Part shown: positions 1 through 9,100 of the stretch, piece after piece
How the letters are laid out: every line of letters starts with the position of its first letter
Numbering within the stretch: position 1 is the stretch's first letter
Source: Candidatus Methanoplasma cognatum
GTDB taxonomy: Archaea > Thermoplasmatota > Thermoplasmata > Methanomassiliicoccales > Methanomethylophilaceae
Direction: 5' to 3'
Assembly: GCA_009777615.1 (NCBI GenBank)
Contig: WRLM01000001.1
Coordinates: 414,884-478,883, forward strand
Length of the DNA: 64,000 nt
Program-made: the position numbers and the translations under genes
The notes under the pieces: generated by a model
Told to the model about the DNA's origin: nothing
Seen by the model: only the letters and a program-made list of their open reading frames with translations
The model's database searches: none

Positions 1-1422
1 ATATCTTTCCGCAAGGATGTTGACAGTATCTTCCCTTGGTTCCAGCGTATCATCTACCATGTCAAGAAGGGCGTTCGCGGATTCGGCGAACCCCACTTCC
101 CATTCTCCAAGAATGTTCCCGTCTGCTTCGACCACCCTGAAATAAACATCCGGATTCTCGTTGCTTATGGCATTCACAACATCAATGGCATTATCTCCTA
201 TTATCCCAGATACGCATGATGTGACGACAAAGATGCTCTTGTGCCCTTCAAGGATCATATTTCTTATCTTCTCTTCCAAAAGGCCAGCACCGCCGAAAAC
301 AGATATCGTATCGTCCATATCGGTTGAAACGATCCTCATCGACTGCAGACCTTTCCCAGTCTTGCCGCTTCCTTTCCTGATCTCAGATATATTCCTTGAA
401 GAGGACATTATGTGTGCGCAGCTTCGGGGGCCGTGTACTATGACAACAGAGTCGATCACAGAGGAGCAGCCATAGACCGCCCCTGCTGTTGCACAGGAGC
501 CGACCACGTTCTTTTCAGTGGTAACTTTGACTTTAGGTGCTTTTATGCACCCTCGACATGCTGCTCCCGATCCGACTGTGTCAAATTTCTCATTTTTTTT
601 TACTGTCTCCCCTTTTGCTATCTGCTCCATTTGGGCATCGTTCAGGGGGTTGGAATCAAAAGGTGATGATCTTCCGTCCATTATGCTGATTATGTTGTCC
701 GATATCTTTTCCAACTCTTTGGCGACATCCGAGTCGGGAAACATTTCCATAACTGTCTTCCCCGCCGCTTCCGAATCTGCGAACAGCTTACTTCTGGGTA
801 TGCAAGCAACGAGCGGCAGTTCGACTGCGTCTGCAAATCTCTTTACCGTTTCGTACTCATTCTCTACGCCGCGGCAGTTCAGGATTATGCCCGCTACTCT
901 GGGAACACCCTTATCGAAGTTCTTGATCCCTTTGAGGATGTTGTTCGCGGCGTAAATCGACATAAACTCTCCGGATGTCACCAAGTATACTCCGTCCGCA
1001 TACTCATTTCTCAACGGAACAGCGAATCCCCCGCACACAACATCTCCCAGAACATCATAGATCTTGACATCGAACTTCATATCGTCCAATCCCAGCTTCT
1101 TCAGCGTGTCGAATGTGCTGAGTATCCCCCTTCCCGCACAACCTATTCCCGGTTCGGGCCCTCCGGCTTCTACGCATTTTATCCCCTTTACGCCGTCAAG
1201 GACTATATCCTCAAGCTTCCTGTCATAAGGGGGGGTGCTGCGTATGTAGTTAAGGACAGTCGCCTGCTCTCTGCCTTGAAGAAGTGCCCTGGTGGAGTCG
1301 TGCTTCGGGTCGCAGCCTATCTGGAGAACCTTCGTCCCCTTATCGGCCAAAGAATAGGAAATGTTCGCCGAAACCGTGGACTTCCCTATTCCGCCTTTTC
1401 CGTATATTGCTATCTGTATCAT
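1..1422 (-). CDS. Fused NifH-like reductase / NifD-NifE-like protein (partial, runs off window)
   Basis: The frame is open from the ATG at 1422 to the window edge, giving 474 residues with no stop. Residues 1-265 are a complete nitrogenase-reductase-like (NifH/BchL/CfbC) ATPase. It has the P-loop GKGGIGKST at 8-16 and both residues that ligate the [4Fe-4S] cluster between two NifH subunits: Cys95 in GIGCAGRG and Cys130 in DVLGDVVCGG. After a linker with an extra CRGC pair (Cys289, Cys292), a NifD/NifE-like catalytic half begins. Cys310, Cys335 (GPRSC) and Cys403 (SCVSGIIGDN) match the three cysteines that hold the component-1 cluster in nitrogenase-like enzymes. The two parts are separate proteins in nitrogenase, DPOR/COR and CfbCD. 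The gene follows the ABC ATPase by 21 bp in the same operon, which suggests reductive work on an imported ligand or a tetrapyrrole. The substrate cannot be told from sequence. Homology is secure and the fusion is directly visible. Confidence 0.9.
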   Translation of the reverse strand, partial: MIQIAIYGKGGIGKSTVSANISYSLADKGTKVLQIGCDPKHDSTRALLQGREQATVLNYIRSTPPYDRKLEDIVLDGVKGIKCVEAGGPEPGIGCAGRGILSTFDTLKKLGLDDMKFDVKIYDVLGDVVCGGFAVPLRNEYADGVYLVTSGEFMSIYAANNILKGIKNFDKGVPRVAGIILNCRGVENEYETVKRFADAVELPLVACIPRSKLFADSEAAGKTVMEMFPDSDVAKELEKISDNIISIMDGRSSPFDSNPLNDAQMEQIAKGETVKKNEKFDTVGSGAACRGCIKAPKVKVTTEKNVVGSCATAGAVYGCSSVIDSVVIVHGPRSCAHIMSSSRNISEIRKGSGKTGKGLQSMRIVSTDMDDTISVFGGAGLLEEKIRNMILEGHKSIFVVTSCVSGIIGDNAIDVVNAISNENPDVYFRVVEADGNILGEWEVGFAESANALLDMVDDTLEPREDTVNILAERY

Positions 1423-1443
1423 GTTAAAACCGCTTACTTCTTA

Positions 1444-2298
1444 TCACAGGTCCACTCTGAATTCTTTCTCGTTCTTATCTGGGGCAAGGGGGATCACATA
1501 TGGAACCCCCTCATCATGGATCACCTTGATGTCTATTCCATACACTTCTTTGATGGACTCTCTCGTTACCACTTCGTTCGGGGTGCCGAACTTTATGATC
1601 TTTCCCTCGCTCAGAAGCATGACCTTGTCGCAGTATCTTGTTACAAGGTTGATGTCATGCGATGCCATTATCACTGCGAGGCCCGATCTGGATAGACCTC
1701 TCAGCATCTCCATCACCTGCACCTTGTATTTTATGTCCAAGTGTGCGCTTGGTTCATCCACCATCATCAATTTAGGTTTCTGCACAACGCCTTTTGCTAG
1801 CAATGCGCGTGCCCGCTCCCCGCTGCTGAGCTCATGGATCTTCCTTTCTGAATATTGGAATATTCCAAAATCCCACATCGCTTTCTCTACAATGGTAAGA
1901 TCCTCATCGGACTCCCACCACCAATTGGCGACATACGGCGACCTGCCCAACATCACGAAGTCTTTGACATTGAGTGAAAAATCGGCAGGAATATCTGCCG
2001 GCACTGTCGTGCAGATGCGAGCCATATCATCTCTCTTAAGCTTTTTTATATCGTTCCCATCAATGATGACGGACCCTCCGCGGATCAGCAGTATCTTGTT
2101 TATGCAGCGCATAAGCGTGGTCTTGCCCGATCCGTTAGGTCCCATGAGGGCAATGAACTCGCTTCCGTTGGTGTTTATGTCTATTTCTTTCAGCAAATTC
2201 GCGGAAGTGTATCCGAATGCCAACCCGCAGACATCAAGCAGCATCTCTGTCTCGGCAGCCTTCGTCTGCATCTCCAAGTCTGTTTCTTCACATTGCAT
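1444..2298 (-). CDS. ABC transporter ATP-binding protein, BtuD/FepC type
   Basis: This 284-residue protein powers the adjacent permease and belongs to the iron-siderophore/heme/cobalamin importer ATPases. Walker A is GPNGSGKT at 53-60, the signature LSSGE at 157-161, and Walker B LMMVDEP at 177-183, followed by the H-loop in MASHD. The usual Gln of the Q-loop (VPQ in most relatives) seems absent: the segment reads VPADIPADFS near residue 99. The N-terminal 18 residues precede the fold and could partly be untranslated, since an internal Met at 10 or 19 would also serve as a start. The start overlaps the permease end by 11 bp, and the stop lies 21 bp before the fused NifH-like gene, so co-transcription is expected. 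The family is certain and the transported ligand unknown. Confidence 0.93.
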   Translation of the reverse strand: MQCEETDLEMQTKAAETEMLLDVCGLAFGYTSANLLKEIDINTNGSEFIALMGPNGSGKTTLMRCINKILLIRGGSVIIDGNDIKKLKRDDMARICTTVPADIPADFSLNVKDFVMLGRSPYVANWWWESDEDLTIVEKAMWDFGIFQYSERKIHELSSGERARALLAKGVVQKPKLMMVDEPSAHLDIKYKVQVMEMLRGLSRSGLAVIMASHDINLVTRYCDKVMLLSEGKIIKFGTPNEVVTRESIKEVYGIDIKVIHDEGVPYVIPLAPDKNEKEFRVDL

Positions 2299-3439
2299 AT
2301 CTTTTCCCCTCTTTCATCATCAGGAATAAGAAGAACGGCACCCCGATCACCGCCACCACTGCTCCGATTGGTAATTCAGACGGTGCTGCGATGGTCTTAC
2401 AGAATATGTCTGCCATCAGTAATACGAACGCTCCCAATATTGCCGAAGACGGTATCAGCAAACGATGGTCTCCTCCCACTATCATCCTGCATATGTGCGG
2501 TATTATCAGACCGATGAAACCTATGACGCCGCAGTATGCTACACAGAATGCCGCCAATACTGCAATGAGCACCATAAGCAACTTCTTCAGCAGTGCAGTA
2601 TCCACGCCCAGGTATTTTGCCTGCTCCTCGCCCAGGAGCATTATATTCAGCTTTTTGGCGAAAAAGAGTGTTATTATTATGGGTATGATCGTGCCGAACA
2701 CGATCACCCGAGTATTGCTCCACGGGATGTCGGCGAAGGATCCGAACATCCATTTCACAATGTGTGTGTAGTTTTCAGCGTTAAAGTATATCAAAAGGGC
2801 GATCGCCGACGAAAGCCCCGTGGATATTATCACTCCCGCAAGGACGTAGCTCATCGCTTTCCCTCCCGCGAGTTCGGCCACCGTCATTGTCAGGCCGAAT
2901 GCCGCTACCGCGCCGATTATCGCTGCGATCGGTATGGACATGCTTCCCAATATGCCGGCCAATCCTCCGAAGGTGGCAAAGACCACCATGAACGACGCCC
3001 CCGATGAGACGCCTGTTATGTACGGATCCACAAGAGGGTTCCTGATCAGTGCCTGCATGGCAGCCCCGGCGGTCGCCAGCCCCGCTCCCACGCACAGTAC
3101 CGCTATGGACCTAGGCATCCTGAGGTAGTAGATTATCCTCTCGCTCATATCATCAAGTACAAACTCATTGCCCGGAAGCAAAGATTGGAAGAAACTAACA
3201 AGGATGTTCCAAAAACTTCCCATTGCGTCTCCGAAGGATATCGGGTATATTCCCATCGTTAAAGAAAATATGAAAAGTAAGATTATTCCGACGGTCCCTC
3301 CCACCAGTATCAGAGCCAGTTTCTCTTTGGCATGTTTTTTCTGCCATTTGCTTTTAGTTCCGTCGGGTGTTGTCGCCAGTGTTCCGTCGGCGGCTTCATT
3401 AGATACTTCTGCTTCGCTCATGAGTTGATCATTTCCCAA
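2288..3439 (-). CDS. ABC transporter permease, FecCD/BtuC family
   Basis: This 383-residue integral membrane protein has about ten predicted helices, starting with a hydrophobic segment near residues 40-65. Conserved FecCD patches include RMPRSIAVLCVGAGLA, GAAMQALIRNPLVDP and the GVIGFIGLIIPHICR coupling region. The family imports iron chelates, heme or corrinoids with a binding protein and a BtuD-like ATPase, and all three are present in this operon. An extra charged segment of about 35 residues precedes the first helix. The gene overlaps the binding-protein gene upstream by 22 bp and the ATPase gene downstream by 11 bp, which indicates tight translational coupling. Ligand specificity cannot be read from the sequence. 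Confidence 0.94.
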   Translation of the reverse strand: MGNDQLMSEAEVSNEAADGTLATTPDGTKSKWQKKHAKEKLALILVGGTVGIILLFIFSLTMGIYPISFGDAMGSFWNILVSFFQSLLPGNEFVLDDMSERIIYYLRMPRSIAVLCVGAGLATAGAAMQALIRNPLVDPYITGVSSGASFMVVFATFGGLAGILGSMSIPIAAIIGAVAAFGLTMTVAELAGGKAMSYVLAGVIISTGLSSAIALLIYFNAENYTHIVKWMFGSFADIPWSNTRVIVFGTIIPIIITLFFAKKLNIMLLGEEQAKYLGVDTALLKKLLMVLIAVLAAFCVAYCGVIGFIGLIIPHICRMIVGGDHRLLIPSSAILGAFVLLMADIFCKTIAAPSELPIGAVVAVIGVPFFLFLMMKEGKRYAM

Positions 3440-4527
3440 AATTGCTGTGTGTACTGTGCATAGTTGTCGCTGTCAAGGACATCTGGCACATCAAAAGTCA
3501 TAAAGTCTTTGTAAATGAACATCGCATAGATTGCATATGCACGTACTATGCCCTGGCTATAATACGATGTTGAGTTCTTTGCTCCTCCGGCCGTAGCAAA
3601 TATCCGCTCGTTCTCCGCGGCGCTTATATTTCCAAGAACAGGGTCAGTATATATTGAATTTACATATACTGCCACATCTGCCGGACTGGTCACGGTGCCC
3701 ATTTCCAGATTTTGATAGATTATAACGTCAGGGTTAACGCTTGCAATCGATTCTTTGGAAACGGCCGCATATCTTTCTATGCTCTCAAATGCATTATAGA
3801 CTGAAAGCGCTTCCAACGTGTCCCCTCCAGTATAGTTAGGGCCTATAGCATAAGTTCCAGTCATCATGAGGGCAACGTTATACTTCTGTCCTTTCAGTTC
3901 ATTATCGACAATAGATTCACACCAATCGCATATCTTTTTTATCACCGATTTCATCTCAGAAATCATTCTTTCAGCGGCTTGTTCTTTACCGAATGCCTTG
4001 CCTAGAAGTTGTATGTTATCATATATTTCTTCCAAAGAGCTTGCACTTGATGCCACTATGTATTTTATTCCAAGCACATCCAGGGCGTCCATTATTTCCT
4101 GATTTATTCCGTAGCTGTCACACACCACAATGTCTGATTCAACTGTCGCTATAGTTTCTGCGGACATGCGGTACATCCCTCCGAGCGGAGTTATCCTGCC
4201 GCTATTCATCCCATCGGTTATGGCCTTGGGGAAGTCGTCATTGGTCAGCCCTATAACATAAGGATCCTCGGCATAAACTCCCGCATCACTCGACACCCCC
4301 ACAATGTTGGAACTTACGCCCAATCCGCACAGTATCGCCGTTGGCACTACAGATGTAGATATTATTCTCTCAGTAGAGTCTATCGTCACCTCTCTGCCGA
4401 GATAATCGGTCACAGTCACCGACCCATCGCTGTTTTCGCTGTTGTCGGCTCCTATAATAAATATCGCCGCACCTGCGACGATTATCGCTACAACCGCAAT
4501 AATCGCCATGATTTTTATCCTTTCCAA
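3418..4527 (-). CDS. Substrate-binding protein of metal/corrinoid ABC transporter (first paralogue)
   Basis: This 369-residue protein of the BtuF/FhuD-like fold has an N-terminal membrane anchor (hydrophobic residues 7-26) and no lipobox, so it is probably tethered to the outside of the membrane. The periplasmic-binding core starts with the typical VTDYLGREVTI strand and ends in QQFWEM. The start is a TTG at 4527: an in-frame TGA lies just upstream and an AGGTGAT ribosome site sits 5-6 bp before it. It is the first gene of the operon with the permease, ATPase and fused NifH-like gene. A 19-bp palindrome lies 13 bp upstream. It is clearly a paralogue of the next gene upstream (4823-5938). Family sure, ligand unknown. 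Confidence 0.92.
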   Translation of the reverse strand: MERIKIMAIIAVVAIIVAGAAIFIIGADNSENSDGSVTVTDYLGREVTIDSTERIISTSVVPTAILCGLGVSSNIVGVSSDAGVYAEDPYVIGLTNDDFPKAITDGMNSGRITPLGGMYRMSAETIATVESDIVVCDSYGINQEIMDALDVLGIKYIVASSASSLEEIYDNIQLLGKAFGKEQAAERMISEMKSVIKKICDWCESIVDNELKGQKYNVALMMTGTYAIGPNYTGGDTLEALSVYNAFESIERYAAVSKESIASVNPDVIIYQNLEMGTVTSPADVAVYVNSIYTDPVLGNISAAENERIFATAGGAKNSTSYYSQGIVRAYAIYAMFIYKDFMTFDVPDVLDSDNYAQYTQQFWEMINS

Positions 4528-4539
4528 ATGAAATCACCT

Positions 4540-4558
4540 GTTGGATGTATATTCCAAC
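4540..4558. promoter_or_regulatory. Palindromic operator upstream of first binding-protein gene
   Basis: GTTGGATGTATATTCCAAC is an inverted repeat with arms GTTGGA/TCCAAC. The same motif appears near 5950 and 6068. An A/T-rich TATA-like element (minus strand TAATATATTTATAA, 4573-4586) lies just upstream, so the palindrome would cover the expected transcription start. That position suits a repressor. The regulator itself is not in the window. Confidence 0.6.
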
Positions 4559-4822
4559 TGCATATCACTACTATGTTATAAATATATTACTTCCGACTAA
4601 CTTCCCACCAGATGAGAAAGAAATGGTCGTTTCGTTGTGTAACCTGGCATCCGCAGAAGTTCGTATTTGGTCAGCGCTTGTCATCAGAAATTAATGGAAA
4701 GTTGGACGATGCAGATAGTTCTGCCTACCTGCATCAGAGCCTTTTTTATTCTGTTCTTTTGGTCATATGCCTTTTTACTTCATGTGCCGTTGCAGGAACC
4801 CTCTGGAAGAGTCGCCCCCAGT

Positions 4823-5938
4823 TTATGAGCTGACCATTTCCCAGAATTGCTGTGTATATGCCGCGTAGTCGTCATCTAAAGCGTCCGGTATCTCGAATGT
4901 CAGATAATCCTTGTAAATAAACATCGCATACAATGCATATGCGTTCACAAAGTCCTGATTTGCCTGCCCCGCAACGGCTTTCGCCCCGTCTATCGTAGTA
5001 AATATCAGCCCATTCTCAGCAGCTTTTGTCTTTCCGATAACAGGATCACTATACAATGATTTTACATATGCTACCGGGTCCGTTACTCCGTCCCCCATAC
5101 CTAAGGTCTGATATATCAAGACATCTGGATCGGCATTTGCAATAGACTCTTTAGAGACCGTTGCATACGTTCCCACGCTTTCAAATACATTGTTCACGTG
5201 AAGCGCGTTCAATACAGAACCTTGAGGGTAATTCCATCCGATCGCGATGGTCGCGGTCATCATAAGGGCCACATTATACTTTTGTCCGCTCAGCTCGTTT
5301 TCGACTATTGACTCACACCAGTCGCTTATCTTATTTATGACATTTTTCATCTGAGATATAATCCTCTCGGCCTCTGACTCTCTGCTGACTGCTTTGCCGA
5401 CAATTTCTATTTTATCATATATCCCTTCAACAACGGTGTTGCTGCTCGGAATAACAATATATGTTACGCCCAATGCATTCAATGCATCCCATGTGTCTTG
5501 GTTTTTCCCGTAGTTATCGCTGATGATGAGGTCACAATCTACGGACACCATTGTTTCTGCCGACATTTGGTATCCGGGCCCAAGTGCTTTGATCTTCCCG
5601 CTTTCGAAGCCGTCGGTTATGACTTTAGGGAAATCGTCTTGGGTCAACCCGAATACAAAGGAATCCACGCTATATGCGGTCATATCGCTTGAAGCCGCAA
5701 CGATGTTAGAGCTAAGTCCCAGCCCGCATAAAATGGCCGTAGGGGTCGAACCCGCCGAAACAATTCTTTCGGCAGATGTTATAGTTACCTCTCTGCCCAA
5801 GTAATCTGTCACAGTCACTGTTCCGCTTTTGTTGTTTTTGCCGCCGTTATCATTGCTTATTACGAATATCGCCGATCCTGCGACAACAACCGCAACAACC
5901 GCAATAAAGGCGATTATCTTTATTTTTTCCAACTTCAT
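4823..5938 (-). CDS. Substrate-binding protein of metal/corrinoid ABC transporter (second paralogue)
   Basis: This protein of about 371 residues is collinear with the binding protein at 3418-4527: the same N-terminal anchor, the same VTDYLGREVTI opening and the same YTQQFWEM ending. It has its own operator and no permease directly behind it, so it probably shares the single permease/ATPase pair and may bring a second ligand. The start is ambiguous: TTG-GTG-ATG-AAG-TTG runs from 5944. ATG at 5938 is chosen here. TTG at 5932 would align with the paralogue and would have GGTGAT as its ribosome site. About 260 bp with no convincing gene separate it from the next promoter. Confidence 0.9.
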   Translation of the reverse strand: MKLEKIKIIAFIAVVAVVVAGSAIFVISNDNGGKNNKSGTVTVTDYLGREVTITSAERIVSAGSTPTAILCGLGLSSNIVAASSDMTAYSVDSFVFGLTQDDFPKVITDGFESGKIKALGPGYQMSAETMVSVDCDLIISDNYGKNQDTWDALNALGVTYIVIPSSNTVVEGIYDKIEIVGKAVSRESEAERIISQMKNVINKISDWCESIVENELSGQKYNVALMMTATIAIGWNYPQGSVLNALHVNNVFESVGTYATVSKESIANADPDVLIYQTLGMGDGVTDPVAYVKSLYSDPVIGKTKAAENGLIFTTIDGAKAVAGQANQDFVNAYALYAMFIYKDYLTFEIPDALDDDYAAYTQQFWEMVSS

Positions 5939-5944
5939 CACCAA

Positions 5945-5961
5945 TTGGATGTATAATCCAA
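5945..5961. promoter_or_regulatory. Palindromic operator upstream of second binding-protein gene
   Basis: TTGGAT-GTATA-ATCCAA is a perfect 6+6 inverted repeat and abuts the start region of the minus-strand gene. An A/T-rich TATA-like stretch (minus strand CTAATAAATAG, about 5978-5990) lies upstream. It is the same motif as at 4540 and 6060. Confidence 0.65.
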
Positions 5962-6059
5962 CTATACATCATTTTGTTTCTATTTATTAGTATTGAGGGC
6001 CTTTTTTCATGTGCTATGCGCAGCATGAATTTCTGAATCAAATAGTTTTTAAATCATAG

Positions 6060-6076
6060 TTGGATATATAATCCAA
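6060..6076. promoter_or_regulatory. Palindromic operator upstream of cobN
   Basis: TTGGAT-ATATA-ATCCAA is a perfect 6+6 inverted repeat with the same arms as the site at 5945. It lies 32 bp before the cobN start, and a GGTGAT ribosome site follows at about 6101. A TTTTTAAAT element near 6045 could be the TATA box, which would place the palindrome over the start site. The core of the palindrome is itself TATA-like, so direct occlusion of TBP is an alternative. Confidence 0.65.
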
Positions 6077-6108
6077 TATTATTCGATTCAAAAGAAAATG
6101 GTGATCAG

Positions 6109-9100
6109 ATGAGAACATATGAAAATAACATCACACCGGGTAAAGAGCTTAAGATCGCGTATCTGACCGTCGGAGGCACCAACCTTGCACCGATCTTAGG
6201 CAACATATCCAAAGAAACCGACGTCATTCCCGTAAAGTTCCTTACATTTGATTCCGAAGATACCATCAGAGATCCCATTGAATTCAGAGAACTGTTGAGG
6301 TCTGTAAAGAATTCCGATCTTCTGATGATCGTAATGCACGGGGATCCTTCCACGTACAAAAAGTTCGACGAACTGAAAGCCGTTCTCATGGAAGAGAACA
6401 TCAACACATTCCTGCTGTGCCAATTCGAAGAGTCCATGGCAGAGAACCGCCCGTTGTTCAAAGGCAGCGATGATGAATTCAGGATGATGAGAAAGTATAT
6501 ACAACTTGGAGGGGAGGCGAACTACAAAAGCCTGATACTGTACCTTCTGAAGATCATCGGCGGAACGGATGTAGAGGTCCCCGAACCGTACAGAAACCGT
6601 GCCCAAGGCATATATCATCCAGATTTTCCGCGCGATGTTGCACTTGAACATTATCGTGCATCTTTGGACATGAACAAACCGACCGTGGGCATACTTCTGC
6701 CGCAGGGTGCGTGGGTCAGGGGAAGCCTGGAACCCTATGATCTGCTGATAAGGGAGATAGAAAAGCTGGGCGCGAACACAATACCTGTGTTCCATATACC
6801 AACGCCCAGCGAGATAACCGGTTCTATCGGCTCAATAAAAATCGCTGAAGAATATTTTAAAAAGGATGGAAAGAGCATCATAGGGTCGCTGATCACTCCG
6901 GGCGGATTCTCACAGTTATCCCTTGCCAATCCTACGGACGGTTCAAGGGACAGCGTGAGGTTCAATTTCTATCAGGACCTGAACGTGGTATCCCTTCAGG
7001 CAATATCGATCTTCAGGCCGCAGGATACGTGGATGAAGGACGAGATCGGCATGGAAGGCGGAGAGCTTGCCATATGCGTCGCCCTGCCGGAACTGGACGG
7101 CATGGTCACGACGGTGCCGTTCGTCTTCAACGAGAAAGATGACGAAGGAAAGGACTATCACTCCTGGCGCCAAGACAGGATAGAGCGCATTGCCGGGTTG
7201 GCAGTCGAATGGGCAAGAGTCGGAATGGTCCCGGTCAAAGACAGAAAGATCTCCATTCTCGTGAACGGTAGCGGTTCCGAACTAGGGAGTGCAGGCGGAT
7301 TGGATTCGTTTGAAAGCATCAAGAACATGATGCAGATGATGGCCGACGCCGGATATACTATCGATCGGGTTCCCCAAAGCGGTCAAGAGATCATCGACGA
7401 AATGACGGCTTCCCTGACCAATGATCTCGAATGGAAAAACGAAGAGGATATTGAAGAGCAGGCCGTAGAATTCCTTGATAACAAAAAATATTTGGAGTGG
7501 CTGAACGCGCTGGCAAAGGTCCCAAGAGAACGTATGTGCCGCAACTGGGGTGACCCGCCGGGCCATATAATGAGCCATAAAGGCAGGTTCATTATCCCCG
7601 GAGTAATAAACGGGAACATATACCTCGGCATGGAGCCTATCAGGGGCAAGCATGACAAGGCCGAGGAGCTAATACACGACCCTCACATCGTCATGCCGCA
7701 TCAGTATCTTGCATATTACAAATGGATAGCGCAGGAGTTCAAAACAGACCTTCACATACACGTAGGAACCCACGGATCATGCGAATGGCTCCCTGGAAAG
7801 GGCAACGGCATGTCCGAGGAATGTTTTCCGGACATAATGATGCAGCACATGCCGCATCTTTACGTCTACGTCATTGACGATCCGTCCGAGGGAATTGTGG
7901 CCAAGAGACGGAAGAACTGCGCCCTGATAAGCCACATGATGCCGTCTATGACGCGTGCCGGAACTTATGATAATCTCATGGAGCTGGAAGCTCACATTCA
8001 CGATTACCTGTTCTGCAAAAGCACTTACCAGCATGCGAAACTTCCTGGAATAGCTGAGACAGTTTACGAACTGATCAAAGAGTTGTGTATGTGGAAGGAG
8101 CTGAAGATAGAGGAAGGCGCACCTATTGAGGATGTTATGGGCCGGATAGAGACCATATATGACTATATCTCGGATCTTAAGGACGGCTTGATAACTGACG
8201 GCTTACACATACTTGGACATGTGCCGCAAGGCCGCCACATGGAGGAGATGGTCTACTGTCTCACAAGACTGAGGAACGGCAGCATGCCGTCCCTACGGAT
8301 ATCCGTTGCTGAGAGTATGGGCTTCGATCTGGATTTCCTCATGGACAATTACTCTTCCATCAATGCCACGACCGGTGAGGTCAACGGCGGCATCGTGAAC
8401 AAGGTCGACGAAAAGACCCAGGAACTGCTATTTGCCATGCAGGAACATAATTATTCACCTAAGGACTGTCTGGATCTCGTCAAAGACTTCTGCCCCGATA
8501 ACAACGAGAATGTCCTTCGGGTCACGGATTTCATCTGCAATACCGTACACCCAAGCATATTGGGAATGGTGGAAGAACTAACCAACGGACTCAATGGCAT
8601 GGGGGGAGGATATGTACCGCCCGGGCCTTCGGGTGCGCCTACCAGAGGCAACGCACACCTTCTGCCAACAGGAAAGAACTATTATTCACTGGATCCAGAG
8701 ACAGTTCCCACTCAGCCCAGCTGGAAGGTAGGAGTCAAGATGGCCGATCAGATGATCGAACGCTACATAAGTGACGAAGGCACATACCCGGAAAACATAG
8801 GGATCGTCGTCTGGTCAATTGATACAATGAAAACGGGCGGCGACGACATAGCATATATCCTTTATTTGATGGGTGTGCGCCCCATATGGGGTTCCACCGG
8901 AGGCAAGATAGTAGGGTTAGAAGTTATGTCCCATGAAGAACTGAAACGCCCTAGGATTGATGTTACAGTAAGAATAAGCAGCCTAATGCGTGACACATTC
9001 CCAAACCTGTTCCAACTTATAGACGAAGCCGTTGAGATGGTGGCAGAACTTGACGAGGATGAAGAGAAGAACTTCATAAAGAAACACCTTCAAAGTGACA

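Noticed and set aside
518..955. Plus-strand frames across the fused NifH-like gene
   Set aside because: They run antisense to a well-supported NifH/NifD-like coding frame that continues off the window edge.
1..1422. Classical nitrogenase or nitrogen-fixation operon
   Set aside because: No nifK/E/N/B in view, and the fusion plus transporter and CobN context point to other chemistry.
4612..4833. 73-residue plus-strand frame between the binding-protein genes
   Set aside because: It has a TATA-like element but no ribosome site, overlaps the 3' end of the binding-protein gene and has no recognisable fold. Kept only as a possible transcript.
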